A stretch of DNA of 24,778 nucleotides from CAZELM01 sp964512995 (GTDB lineage: Bacteria; CSSED10-310), in assembly GCA_964512995.1 (NCBI GenBank), contig CAZELM010000056.1:1-24778 (forward strand), given 5' to 3'. The position numbers and the translations under genes were made by a program. Within the stretch, counting starts at the first letter, position 1; each line of letters begins with the position of its first letter. The notes under the pieces are model-generated. The model was given only the letters and a program-made list of their open reading frames with translations. It was not told where the DNA came from and did no database searches. Shown here piece by piece: positions 15,641 through 24,662 of this stretch.

Positions 15641-16426
15641 TCAACGGGTAAACATCGATGTGATGGTTCGCAGATCGTGGAGCACAGTCTCTTTGTCCGC
15701 CACGATTTCGAGACTGACCGTCGTGTCGGGCGAATACGTCCGGAGTGCCTGACCGATGGCGGCGAAATCGATGGTTCCGGAGCCGACACATCCGTGCTGA
15801 TCTTCTTCGCCGTTGTTGTCATGGAGGTGCACATGCGCCAGACGGGAACCCATCTTCTGGATCCAATCGACGTGGGGAGCGGTCGCCCAGACGTTGACGT
15901 GTCCGAGATCCAGACACAGTTTCAGATTGGGATGGTCCACTTCGTCGTGAATGGCGATCCCGATCGAGGCGTCGGGTTCCAGCACATTTTCGAGAACGAC
16001 CTGCGTGTTGATGTCCGCATACCGCTGGATCTCCTCTTTCCAGAATGCGACTGTCTCAGCGAGCCATGTTTTGGTGAACCGGAATTTACCGACTTCCAGA
16101 TTGAATGACGAGTGCAGAACCAGGCGTTGGGCATGCAGTGCCCGGACCATATCGAAGGTCATATTCATCCGTGTCCGGACCGCTTCCTGAAGCAGATGAT
16201 CGATATAATGGTAGAGGATTCCCAGAAACGGACCATGTACTGCCAGCGGACCATCGAAATGCCGGCGGAACGCCAGATGTTTCTGGAACCGTTCGTTCCA
16301 CAGCGCAAGCGAAGAAGCGCCTTTCAGCGCATAACTCTGCAACTCGATACCCGCATCGAGTTCCTGAACCCTGGGAATATATGCGATTTCGTCGGGTTCA
16401 CCATACGCACAAACCATGAATTTCAT
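15641..16426 (-). CDS. AP endonuclease 2-family TIM barrel (sugar isomerase/epimerase type)
   Basis: 261-residue single-domain TIM barrel of the xylose isomerase-like superfamily, whose members are metal-dependent sugar or keto-sugar isomerases and epimerases or AP endonucleases (Nfo). Candidate metal ligands are in the usual positions: H64 (VHGPFLG), H105 (LHSSFN), E146 (VVLENV), D173 and H176 (CLDLGHVNVW), H198-H202 (HVHLHDNNGEEDQH) and E240 (SLEIV). ATG 16426 has AAGGAG 7 bases upstream. It is 50 bases upstream of the peptidase-barrel gene. It could serve DNA repair or sugar conversion; the HLHDN segment is common in the epimerase branch, which I favour slightly. Confidence 0.85.
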   Translation of the reverse strand: MKFMVCAYGEPDEIAYIPRVQELDAGIELQSYALKGASSLALWNERFQKHLAFRRHFDGPLAVHGPFLGILYHYIDHLLQEAVRTRMNMTFDMVRALHAQRLVLHSSFNLEVGKFRFTKTWLAETVAFWKEEIQRYADINTQVVLENVLEPDASIGIAIHDEVDHPNLKLCLDLGHVNVWATAPHVDWIQKMGSRLAHVHLHDNNGEEDQHGCVGSGTIDFAAIGQALRTYSPDTTVSLEIVADKETVLHDLRTITSMFTR

Positions 16427-16581
16427 CGTTCCGCTCCTTTGGATCGTCCCTTCCAGATGTTAACCGGTCCGAAACGCCGGGATGAACCGGCTCGCCGAAA
16501 TATTTACTATATCCCTCAATACCGGGTGATGCAATTCAGAAAATTCCCTGAGCTGATCAAAGCGTTTGGCCAAGGATGGCA

Positions 16582-18720
16582 TCACGTGGCGGAACCGGAG
16601 GCTTTCTGCGTTTTCCGCATGCAGACGGACATCATGCTGGTGCGTCTGGAAATAAAATAGAACCCTGCTTCCAGAGCGGTGAAAGCCCTTTTCAAAACAG
16701 ATGATCCGAAAGAATCCCGATCGGTTATGTTGAGAGGGAGCAGTCTGTCCGCCATTTTCTTCCCAAATCTGGCTGCTGTCCATGCATGCAGAGTCCATAT
16801 CCAATAGATTGGCATGTATCGATATATGATCTTCTCGACTTTCAGATCAGATGGAGCGACCAGTCGAGTGAATGTTTCTGGCGTAAACGCTGTGAAGTTC
16901 CACTGGAAATGATACCCCCCCCAATATCCGGATCGAGCAAACAGTCGGCCGTCTACCGAGTCAAGATTGGGTGTATCACACACAAAAACGCCATTGTGTT
17001 TCAGGGCATTCGAGATTTTCCCGATAAGGGCGAGGGGATCTCGTACCTGATCGAGAATATGGTATCCATAGATCATATCATAGTATTCTGGCTCCAGTTT
17101 GATGGTATCGATCTTTGCATGGATCACATGCAAAGCGCTCGGCCGGGCAGTGGCTGATGGGTCAGCATTCATATCAATCCCTGTCAATTCAATGGGTTGA
17201 TTCCAGTTTTGTCGGAAACGGCCGAATATTTGCTCAACTCCCCAACCGATTATTAAAACCCGTGGCTCCCGCGGCATTGAAAACCCGCAGAGCGTTTGTT
17301 GAAGTTTCATGATATCAGCCGGAAGCCCCGCCCATTTTGAAACTATCTGTTTCAATTTTGAGGAAATCAACGGTGGATCAGTGGCTTCGGTCAAGCCCTT
17401 TGCCTCCGCCTGGCTCGCGGAAGAGGTTTCTTCTCTCCCGTTGTCAGCAAGACATGGATCAAGATATACGGTTTTACAGTTGAGGCAACGCACAAAAATG
17501 AACAAATCCGCGGTTCCATCCGCATGTTGGAGTTCCCTGCCGCTGGCGTAAAATTCACTGTCCCTGCTTTGACAAACCGGACATGAACGGGCATCCTTGC
17601 CGGGGCTTTGCCTTGCAGGCGGTGTGATGTCGTGGCCAAATTCCGCTCCAAATAACTTTTCTGCCGGAACAGGGTACCGTTCCGATGATTCAAACGTCTG
17701 CATATGGCGGTGTATGAATTCCCGGTCTTCTGCTCCCAGACATTTCTTTTCCCACATTTTCAACTCCGGAATTTTCAACATCCGCTGTCGAATATGGGAT
17801 AACGGTTCGGTCAGGATGTTCCCAAAGGAAAAATGCAGAAACGAGCATGGCATCACATCGCCGTATTCATTGATTGCGACGGTATTTTTAGCTGCCGGGC
17901 ATCCATAGTGCCCAAGATTCTCGAAGTTATCCCGAGTCAGAAATGAATATTTCCGGTGGAGAGCCTCCATGGTCCGGAAATCGTCTTCATCACAGAGGTT
18001 ATCTGTCAAGCCCTGGCGCGCTCCATAGGGAATGATCGGAGAAAAGACGAGTGTGATTCTGTGGCGGATCGCAAACTCCACCAGGGATTTGAATCCTTCT
18101 GTTTTTGTAGAACCACGGCAGACCGTCGTGCTGATTGCGGGATTCAATCCGGCTTTGATCACATTTTCGAGAGCCGTGAAGCATTTCCGGTATGATCCGG
18201 GTTGATTGCGCTGGGAGTCATGTTCCGCTTCGTTCCCAAAATCGATGGATATGAATACCTCATCCACACCCAGCGACGCGAATTCAATCAATTTTTCGAA
18301 AGGCAGATCAAATCCATTGCTGAACATATTAACATACAGGCCGGCTGTATTCCCGTGCCGGAGAAGTGTTGTGAATTCAGGCGAGATAGCGACTTCTCCT
18401 CCAACGAATGACATCGCCACGACTCCAGCTTTGCGAGCTTCTTGCAAAACGGCGATTTTTTCATTTGTTGAAAGCTTTCGCCGGTTTTCACTTTGAAATT
18501 TTCTGACAAAACAATGCGAGCAGTGAAAGTTGCAGTCATAATTTGAAGCAAATGCCATGGTAAGCAGGTCATTTTTTCGCAACAGATTCTGCTTTAGCAA
18601 ATGGAAACCCAGGCGGAAGAAAAAGGCTGGTTTCCGAAGAATCAATCTCCGGTTGATTTTTTTCACTCTGAAATCAAAGAATCGGTTGTTTTTGTGCTCC
18701 GCCGATACCATGCTGTTCAT
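16582..18720 (-). CDS. Radical SAM/SPASM-zinc ribbon-methyltransferase fusion
   Basis: 712 residues combining two enzymes. The N-terminal radical SAM domain has C63, C67 and C70 in YDCNFHCSHC, the SAM-binding FVGGEVAISPEF and a FISIDFG strand. A SPASM-like region follows (HYGCPAAKNTVAINEYGDVMPC, then KKCLGAED), which would hold auxiliary Fe-S clusters. At about residues 381-425 comes a CPVC...CLNC zinc ribbon of the kind that opens many class I methyltransferases, and from about 480 a methyltransferase domain (RVLIIGWGVEQ, GIDMNAD, LKHNGVFVCDTPN, GYWGGYHFQWNFTAF). Motif I has GWGVE where GCGxG is usual. ATG 18720 follows AGGGGAG on the minus strand with a 6-base spacer; an in-frame TTG at 18747 overlaps the upstream gene. 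It is immediately downstream of another radical SAM gene and is translated with it or just after it. Confidence 0.87.
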   Translation of the reverse strand: MNSMVSAEHKNNRFFDFRVKKINRRLILRKPAFFFRLGFHLLKQNLLRKNDLLTMAFASNYDCNFHCSHCFVRKFQSENRRKLSTNEKIAVLQEARKAGVVAMSFVGGEVAISPEFTTLLRHGNTAGLYVNMFSNGFDLPFEKLIEFASLGVDEVFISIDFGNEAEHDSQRNQPGSYRKCFTALENVIKAGLNPAISTTVCRGSTKTEGFKSLVEFAIRHRITLVFSPIIPYGARQGLTDNLCDEDDFRTMEALHRKYSFLTRDNFENLGHYGCPAAKNTVAINEYGDVMPCSFLHFSFGNILTEPLSHIRQRMLKIPELKMWEKKCLGAEDREFIHRHMQTFESSERYPVPAEKLFGAEFGHDITPPARQSPGKDARSCPVCQSRDSEFYASGRELQHADGTADLFIFVRCLNCKTVYLDPCLADNGREETSSASQAEAKGLTEATDPPLISSKLKQIVSKWAGLPADIMKLQQTLCGFSMPREPRVLIIGWGVEQIFGRFRQNWNQPIELTGIDMNADPSATARPSALHVIHAKIDTIKLEPEYYDMIYGYHILDQVRDPLALIGKISNALKHNGVFVCDTPNLDSVDGRLFARSGYWGGYHFQWNFTAFTPETFTRLVAPSDLKVEKIIYRYMPIYWIWTLHAWTAARFGKKMADRLLPLNITDRDSFGSSVLKRAFTALEAGFYFISRRTSMMSVCMRKTQKASGSAT

Positions 18721-18743
18721 TCCATTCTCCCCTTTCCATGCCG

Positions 18744-19790
18744 TCAATAATCAGACATCCATTCATCCATCATAATCGGGCAATTCTGACAAGCGTCTGG
18801 AATGCCAGCGGTATTCGAGATCAGCATTTTTCTCATGCGAACCATTTCTTCCGAGTTGAGGATATCGTTGGAGTTTCCGCGGAATAAGTTCCCATGACCG
18901 CCTGAACCATTCGTAGCGCGATTACAACAGAGCCCGATATTTCCGAGGGCGTCGGACTGGATGTAGAACCAGAGCATCCGGCACCGTTTGTCCGGAATGT
19001 CCAGTGTCCTTTTCAGTGGTGTAGGCCAGTAAATAAGGCATTTGCTGTATTTCTCATTCAATCTTCTTTTCAATTCAGAATAGTGCATATTATCAGCAAA
19101 TATGACTTCATCTACCGATCTATTGCCCGGTAAATACGGCATAAAATAAATACTGTTCAATCCGGATTCGGTGGCCAGCCGAACCGCATCCTCAATTCTG
19201 CCGGGATGATGCTCCACCTCGGACCGCAGAAGGACTTTGCTCAGCCGGCTCAGCATTTTTAAGTTAACTTCCGGCAAGACATTCGCAACAATGTCTTGAT
19301 TGGTGTCATACAGCGAGACATTGATCAGAGTAATTTTGCTTGTTATCAGATCCCGGAGTTGTTGTTTCAACAGCAAAGCATTGGTCGTCAGGCTGACAAC
19401 ATGACGTTTTTTCCTGATCAGCCGCACGATATCGATCAAGTGGTCATTGAGAAGGGGTTCGCCTCCGGAAAGACCGATTATCAGCACCCGGCGAAAGGCT
19501 GGATGCTCGATGATGCGCTCGATTCCGGGGACGTCCGCTTCGTATTCCTGTATGTTCAACTCCGATTCAAGGTTCGGCAGGATACAAAAAGAGCATTTCA
19601 GATTGCACCGCCGTGTCACCAATATCGCGCCCAAAACCGGAGCGAATCGGGATAGGTGCATGATTTCCTTCGGGGGATGAAGTTTATACTTCATGTAATT
19701 AAACAGGCCGCCTGGGGACAGGCATGACAGGGAGTTCAGCGCTATGCGAAATTTGTACATCTCCTTCACGATCGGACGTCTTCTGAGCAT
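18744..19790 (-). CDS. Radical SAM/SPASM domain protein
   Basis: Generates a 5'-deoxyadenosyl radical from SAM to modify an unknown substrate. It has C62, C66 and C69 in RRCNLKCSFC, the GLSGGEPLLN motif, and a C-terminal SPASM-type Cys set (KRCRMLW, GLCCNRATN, DACQNCP) that would bind extra Fe-S clusters. I chose ATG 19790 (348 residues) because AGGAA lies 7 bases upstream; the open frame continues to 19937 but that extension has no ribosome site and reads like non-coding DNA. The Basic-Tyr N-terminal segment before the radical SAM core (SPGGLFNYMKYKL) resembles the one in the fusion protein downstream, which suggests related roles. The gap to that gene's chosen start is 23 bases, so they probably form an operon. 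Confidence 0.85.
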   Translation of the reverse strand: MLRRRPIVKEMYKFRIALNSLSCLSPGGLFNYMKYKLHPPKEIMHLSRFAPVLGAILVTRRCNLKCSFCILPNLESELNIQEYEADVPGIERIIEHPAFRRVLIIGLSGGEPLLNDHLIDIVRLIRKKRHVVSLTTNALLLKQQLRDLITSKITLINVSLYDTNQDIVANVLPEVNLKMLSRLSKVLLRSEVEHHPGRIEDAVRLATESGLNSIYFMPYLPGNRSVDEVIFADNMHYSELKRRLNEKYSKCLIYWPTPLKRTLDIPDKRCRMLWFYIQSDALGNIGLCCNRATNGSGGHGNLFRGNSNDILNSEEMVRMRKMLISNTAGIPDACQNCPIMMDEWMSDY

Positions 19791-20329
19791 AATTGATTTC
19801 CTGTTTATAAGAGCCCCTCTGGTCTGCATCCTCCGGGTGAAAACCATTGCTGAGCAGCCATGTGTTGCGGGAGAATCTCTTCCAATGACAAAATCAGCAA
19901 CATCCACCGGCGTGCATCCATCGATCCCTGATAACATCGAGAATGTATAATGATTTTACCGATCAAGTCAATGCATACAATCTCCCGGCGGATGTACGCG
20001 GAAATCAAATCGATCATCAGAGGGGGATGCAGCCGTGTCCATGCTGGATGGAACTGTCATTTCATTGAATATTACAACCTGGCTCCGCAGGATTCGATCA
20101 CTCCTGACGAAAATGCACCATCGTGTGTGGTCAACCTGCAGGAATTGAAATCGATTACGATCGTTTCTGATATCATTTTCATGCAATGAGCACCTTGACA
20201 AATCTGTAACAGAATAATATCTAGTTAATCAGAACGTCATTCCCTCTGGCCAGGAGATCATTTTGATAAAAACAATGTTTCTGTTTCTTTCCGAAGCATT
20301 CCCGAACGGACTGGAATCATGGAGCGATC
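19791..20329. other. Divergent intergenic region between radical SAM genes
   Basis: About 540 bases that must carry promoters for both the leftward radical SAM operon and the rightward B12-type radical SAM gene. Small open frames exist on both strands (for example 19950-20189 plus), but none has a good ribosome site or a recognisable precursor-peptide look. The only promoter I can point to is the plus-strand one at 20197-20225. Confidence 0.5.
20197..20225 (+). promoter_or_regulatory. Candidate promoter of the rightward radical SAM gene
   Basis: A consensus -35 TTGACA at 20197-20202 is followed after 17 bases by TCTAGT (20220-20225, 4 of 6 matches). It would give an untranslated leader of about 100 bases before the ATG at 20330. 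Confidence 0.45.
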
Positions 20330-21853
20330 ATGGGCATCAATATAACACTCATCGCCCTATACAACGCCGAGAATAATATTTCGCTTCGAGCGTTGCACAG
20401 TTATCTCAAACAGAACGGTCATACGGTACAGCTCATCTATTTCAAAGATTTCTATTACAACCTGTTTGAATCGGCTTCGTCCCGGGACCGGGAGGATCTG
20501 ATATCGGTGATACGCGATTTCAACCCCCGGGTTATTGGAGTTAATGTTGGTTTTTCCTCTCTTTTTGAAATCGCATCTGAAATAACAAGGGATCTGCAAC
20601 GAAATATCCAGGTGCCGGTGATATGGGGTGGCACTCATCCCAATATTTCACCGGAGACCTGTATCACGGTTGCAGATGGAATTTGCCTGCTGGAAGGTGA
20701 AATCCCGTTCCTGGAGCTTGTCAATCGGCTGGAAACTGGCGAAGATTATGCTGATATCCAGAATTTTTGGTTTCGGCTAAATGGTGAGGTACGGAAGAAT
20801 CCCTGCCGGGAACCCCTGATGGATTACGATATTTTTCCTCTGCCCGATTTTTCCAATGACGGCAAAGTTTATATCAACAACGGCATCCGGTTTATCGATC
20901 CCAATCGTTTACTGACATGGCAGTATATGCTGCTCACCAGTTCGATCTGCCCCTGTGAATGCTCCTTCTGCTGCAATCACATCATGAAAAAACTGGCAGG
21001 CCGTCCGTTTATCCGGCAGAGGGGTGTTGAGATGGTGATTCGGGAGCTGGAATTGGTGAAAGAGATGCTTCCCAACGTAAACATGGTGTATTTCGTGGAT
21101 GAGGTTTTTTTCAATGACCGGGAGTGGCTTCTGGAGTTTGCAGAAAAATACCGGAACCGGGTCAATCTGCCGTTCTGCTGCATGTTCTCCTCCAGGTTCG
21201 TCAATGATGACACCTTGCAGATACTGAAACCGGCGGGTCTTTTCGATGTAAACCTCGGCGTGCAAAGCGGTTCAGAACGGGTTCGGCGAGACATCTACAA
21301 CAGGCCCGAAAGTGACGAGGAAATCCGGAGTGCCGCTGAATGTATTGTCCGCAACGGACTTCTCCTGAAGCTCAATCTGATTTTCGACAATCCCTATGAG
21401 AAGCCGGAAGACAAGGAAGCCGCATTCCGATTTTTTCTCAGCCTTCCCAAACCTTTTGAAAAGTTCAATTTCTCACTGATCTATTTCCCCAATACCATGA
21501 TTACCCAACGCGCTCTTCAGGACGGCATCATCTCCCCAAAAGATGTCGAAGACCATTCAAAAAAAGCATTCACCAACATGGAGGTCAATATAAATGCAGA
21601 GCGGCCAACGGATGAATTGTTCTGGATTAGCATTGTCAGTCTGACGGGGAAATATTGGATACCCAATTTTCTGATCGAAATGATATATCGGTCTTCGCTG
21701 TTTCGGAATCATCCGAAGCTGTTGAAGCCGATGATTGTGATCAATTCACGGATCGTCTGGCTGATCAAGGGTATAAAATTTATACTCATGGGACAAAATC
21801 CCTGGATTATCATCAGGAAACGATGGCGTCATCTTGTGGAATCCGTCAAGTAA
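20330..21853 (+). CDS. B12-binding-domain radical SAM protein
   Basis: 507-residue member of the class that pairs an N-terminal cobalamin-binding-like Rossmann domain (about 1-150: VIGVNVGFSSLFEIA, VIWGGTHPNISPE, LLEGEIPFLELV) with a radical SAM core. The core has C207, C211 and C214 in ICPCECSFC, then VYFVDEVFF and VNLGVQSGSERVRRDIYNR. The DxHxxG cobalamin-ligand motif is absent, as is common in this class. Family members methylate, rearrange or couple unactivated carbons in lipids, tetrapyrroles and natural products. The C-terminal 80 residues are rich in Ile/Trp/Lys and may associate with the membrane. WbqC follows on the same strand. The substrate is unknown. Confidence 0.88.
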   Translation: MGINITLIALYNAENNISLRALHSYLKQNGHTVQLIYFKDFYYNLFESASSRDREDLISVIRDFNPRVIGVNVGFSSLFEIASEITRDLQRNIQVPVIWGGTHPNISPETCITVADGICLLEGEIPFLELVNRLETGEDYADIQNFWFRLNGEVRKNPCREPLMDYDIFPLPDFSNDGKVYINNGIRFIDPNRLLTWQYMLLTSSICPCECSFCCNHIMKKLAGRPFIRQRGVEMVIRELELVKEMLPNVNMVYFVDEVFFNDREWLLEFAEKYRNRVNLPFCCMFSSRFVNDDTLQILKPAGLFDVNLGVQSGSERVRRDIYNRPESDEEIRSAAECIVRNGLLLKLNLIFDNPYEKPEDKEAAFRFFLSLPKPFEKFNFSLIYFPNTMITQRALQDGIISPKDVEDHSKKAFTNMEVNINAERPTDELFWISIVSLTGKYWIPNFLIEMIYRSSLFRNHPKLLKPMIVINSRIVWLIKGIKFILMGQNPWIIIRKRWRHLVESVK

Positions 21854-21960
21854 AAATCCAAAGGGTACACGCCCTGATCGGCCGAAGAATCGAATATGAA
21901 AAACGTTCCGAATATGCCGTATCCGGGAATCGGGTGACACGATCACGGGATTCTCTGAGA

Positions 21961-22851
21961 ATGGAACAAATCTTCAACTCCTTTTTTTTACAAAGGGATC
22001 TGGACTGCCGACGGATAATGACAAGCAAGCAGGAATATGATGAACATGCAGGCGTCAATGCTCCGGGAGATAGAAACCGAGAGATAATCGTCGGAGCTAT
22101 CCAACCGGGCTATCTGCCGTGGCTGGGGGTGTTCGAACAGATCTGGAATTCGGATATATTTATCCTCTATGATGACCTCCAATACACACGGCATTCCTGG
22201 CAGAATCGCAACCTGATCAAGAGCGCTTCGGGTCGCCAGTGGCTTATCGTGCCTGTTTGCCAACAATTCGGACAGACCATCAATCGGACACGGATCGATA
22301 ACTCCCAAAACTGGGCCCGGCGACACTGGAAAACGATTGAGGGCTGTTATGGAAAAGCAGATTATTTTGATCAATACAAATCGTTTTTCAAGGATATCTA
22401 CAGCTCCAGATGGGAATATATCAGCGATCTGAATATCACTATTATCAAATATATTGTTTCGGAACTGTCCATCCGCACACCCATCGTTGTTTCATCCGAA
22501 CTGGGATTCGAAGATAACTTCGAATATCACGAACCATCAAACCGTAGGAGAAACGAGCGGATCGTCCATTTTATGCAGCACTTGGGTGGAACTGTTCTGT
22601 TCAATGGTGCCCTGGGTCAGCGCTATATCGACAGGGAGTATTTATCGGATAACGGAATAAAAATCCGTTTCCAGAACTACCGGCACCCGATCTATACGCA
22701 GCGATTCGGAAAATTCATCGATTATCTTTCGATTGTGGATCTTCTGTTCAATCATGGTCCGCATAGCCTGGATATTCTGGTAACCACTGATTTACGTAAT
22801 GGAGCAGATGCAGAAGAACCACAAAAAAACCGGCTGACTCGCACTGAGTAG
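21961..22851 (+). CDS. WbqC-family protein
   Basis: WbqC-like proteins occur in O-antigen and other surface-polysaccharide loci; their biochemical role is not firmly established. The signature block IIVGAIQPGYLPWLGVFEQ and FILYDDLQYTRHSWQNRN begins at about base 22083 and is followed by QWLIVPV and, near the end, YRHPIYTQRFGKF and LSIVDLLFNHGP. The start is uncertain. No candidate has a good ribosome site: ATG 21961 gives 296 residues, ATG 22018 gives 277, and the open frame itself extends back into the radical SAM gene. A family domain of about 230 residues fits any of these. It is on the same strand as the preceding radical SAM gene and is convergent with the next one. Confidence 0.82.
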   Translation: MEQIFNSFFLQRDLDCRRIMTSKQEYDEHAGVNAPGDRNREIIVGAIQPGYLPWLGVFEQIWNSDIFILYDDLQYTRHSWQNRNLIKSASGRQWLIVPVCQQFGQTINRTRIDNSQNWARRHWKTIEGCYGKADYFDQYKSFFKDIYSSRWEYISDLNITIIKYIVSELSIRTPIVVSSELGFEDNFEYHEPSNRRRNERIVHFMQHLGGTVLFNGALGQRYIDREYLSDNGIKIRFQNYRHPIYTQRFGKFIDYLSIVDLLFNHGPHSLDILVTTDLRNGADAEEPQKNRLTRTE

Positions 22852-22896
22852 AAAATTCTTATCCAACTTTCACTAAAGGGCAACGATCATGGGAAA

Positions 22897-22915
22897 GCCT
22901 CCCAATCTGGGAGGT
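22897..22915. terminator. Hairpin between convergent genes, possible bidirectional terminator
   Basis: CCTCCCA-ATC-TGGGAGG at 22898-22914 makes a perfect 7-bp stem with a 3-base loop, placed midway between the WbqC stop and the stop of the convergent radical SAM gene. There is only a short T-run on the minus-strand side (CTTTCCC) and none on the plus side. Confidence 0.45.
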
Positions 22916-22935
22916 AAAACTCGGGAGTAACTGGA

Positions 22936-24354
22936 TCATTGTTTTCCGAAAAAGGATAACCACAATATGCGGAAAACATTTTGGAAAGTTCGCGGCGATC
23001 CTTTCTGCGAACTCAGCAACGACAGCAGGATGGCGATCATGCGTTTCCAGTTCAAATAAAATTTCCGGTACGCAAGACTTCGTGTTTTATACAACACCGC
23101 ATCGGTTACTGCCGAAATATTTACGGATAACCTGTCAAACGTGGAATATGCCTGTTGATTCTGAGTGTGTGCATTCTCGCGGAAATATCGTTCAAAAAAT
23201 TCTGTTCCCGGATATGGATTGACGATATGAAATGTGGCGGTGGACAGGGCGGTCGAACAGGCGTAATTGACAGTCAGCATCATTTCCTGCACGGTTTCTC
23301 CTGGAAAACCCAGCATAAAGAAGCCACAGGCGTGAATGCCGGTGTCCACCGTCATTTTGATAACCTGTCTGGCTTCTTCCAGATCCAGTTTCTTCTTGAT
23401 GTAATCCTGAATTCGCGGACTGGCTGTTTCGATCCCGAAGGCGATCCGGTCGGTTCCGGCGCGTTTCAGCAAATGAAGAAATTCCTGGTCCATTCTGTCG
23501 ATTCTGAACCCGTTTGGAAAAAACAATCGATATTTATAGCCGCTGTCGATGATGCGCTGAAGAATCGTCTTGGCTCGATTCAGATCAAAATTGAACATAT
23601 CATCAAGGAATTCCACGGCTGTAATGCCATACCGTTCCGAAAGCATATTGATTTCAGCCATGACATTATCCACGGAACGCGATCGCGTACGCTTCCCAAA
23701 AATATGATGACAGTAAGTGCATGGAAATGGGCAACCCCTCGATGAAAAAATATGGACGCCTCTTTCATGGGGAAAAAACGGATTTGTCAGTACTGGTTTG
23801 GAGCCGGAAAAGTATTTCCCGATGTCAATGGAATCGTAATCAGGAAATGGTATTGCGTCCAGATCTCCGATTGGCTCTCTGTCACCATTGTATTGAACTC
23901 CGTTTTGAGTCCGGAATGCAATTCCCTTCACGCTGTCCAGCGGTTTTTGACCATCCAGAGCATGCACCAGTTCCATGAATGTCTGTTCACCTTCGCCAAT
24001 CACAGCAAAATCGACACAATTATGGTTCAAACACGCAACATGGTCGAAGCTGGGATATGCGCCTCCAAAGACAACAGAACAGGTCGGGCAAATCTGTTTC
24101 AGAAGCCTGGCAATCTGTTTTCCGGGTTCTGCATCGGAGTGCATTACGGTCACTCCCATTATGTCCGGCAGAAAATCGGTTATTATTTTCGCGTAATCAC
24201 TGGGCTTCTTAATATCATCCGCTCTTCCGTCAACAATTTTTATCGTATGGGAATAATCGTGTTTTTTCAGATAGCTGCTCAGATACATCAACCCCAATGG
24301 GACAGGCGCACGATTGATATCGGAATTCGGTCTGATCAACAGAATCCTCGCCAT
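22936..24354 (-). CDS. B12-binding-domain radical SAM protein
   Basis: 472-residue radical SAM protein with an N-terminal cobalamin-binding-like domain (ILLIRPNSDINRAPVPLGLMYLSSYL, then VVFGGAYPSFDH and FAVIGEGEQTFMELV). Its radical SAM core has C208, C212 and C215 in SSRGCPFPCTYC, followed by VEFLDDMFNFD, RIAFGIETASPRIQDYIKKK and CGFFMLGFPGET. The overall architecture matches BchE/Fmt-type class B enzymes; DxHxxG is not present. The C-terminal 70 residues are hydrophobic and basic (MIAILLSLLSS), possibly membrane-associated. ATG 24354 is preceded by GAGG on the minus strand, 7 bases upstream. It is the only gene of its strand between WbqC and the Rpn gene. It is related in layout, though clearly not identical, to the radical SAM protein at 20330-21853. 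Confidence 0.9.
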   Translation of the reverse strand: MARILLIRPNSDINRAPVPLGLMYLSSYLKKHDYSHTIKIVDGRADDIKKPSDYAKIITDFLPDIMGVTVMHSDAEPGKQIARLLKQICPTCSVVFGGAYPSFDHVACLNHNCVDFAVIGEGEQTFMELVHALDGQKPLDSVKGIAFRTQNGVQYNGDREPIGDLDAIPFPDYDSIDIGKYFSGSKPVLTNPFFPHERGVHIFSSRGCPFPCTYCHHIFGKRTRSRSVDNVMAEINMLSERYGITAVEFLDDMFNFDLNRAKTILQRIIDSGYKYRLFFPNGFRIDRMDQEFLHLLKRAGTDRIAFGIETASPRIQDYIKKKLDLEEARQVIKMTVDTGIHACGFFMLGFPGETVQEMMLTVNYACSTALSTATFHIVNPYPGTEFFERYFRENAHTQNQQAYSTFDRLSVNISAVTDAVLYKTRSLAYRKFYLNWKRMIAILLSLLSSQKGSPRTFQNVFRILWLSFFGKQ

Positions 24355-24662
24355 CGCATAACCTCAATTATTTTGCGATTATCATGCCAGGTTCAGCCCG
24401 GATAAAAGTGATAATGAATGGAAACAAGTCATCGAACAGCTTATACGAGAGTGCTATAGTGGAATGGCTGCCGGATGTCAATCGGTCGGAAAATTTTCCG
24501 TGAGTCCCACGAAAACCAAACGTCAAACAATCGAATCTCCACCGGTATCGAAACATTCTGAAAAGTCTTTTTTCGTTGCAAACGGGAGGGAACGGACGGT
24601 CAATATATCATTCTCCAGACCGTTCTTCTTGACAACACCGCTGATCAAAGTACACTCAGATC
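24355..24662. other. Divergent intergenic region before the Rpn gene
   Basis: No gene. It contains a perfect 14-bp palindrome CGGAAAATTTTCCG at 24487-24500 and, at its right end, a promoter candidate for the nuclease gene. On the minus strand GATAAT at 24378-24383 could be a -10 element for the radical SAM gene, but its -35 is poor. Confidence 0.5.
24629..24656 (+). promoter_or_regulatory. Candidate promoter of the Rpn-family gene
   Basis: TTGACA at 24629-24634, a 16-base spacer, then TACACT at 24651-24656. Transcription would begin about 6-8 bases later, essentially at the ATG at 24663, and no ribosome site precedes that ATG. This suggests a leaderless transcript. Confidence 0.5.

Noticed and set aside
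19791..19937. N-terminal extension of the leftward radical SAM protein to 397 residues
   Set aside because: The extra 49 residues precede any family similarity and lack a ribosome site; ATG 19790 has a better one.
19950..20189. Possible RiPP precursor peptide between the radical SAM genes
   Set aside because: The 79-codon frame has no ribosome site, no Gly-Gly or other leader cleavage motif and no repeated core. It is more likely non-coding, although a shorter peptide elsewhere in this gap cannot be excluded.
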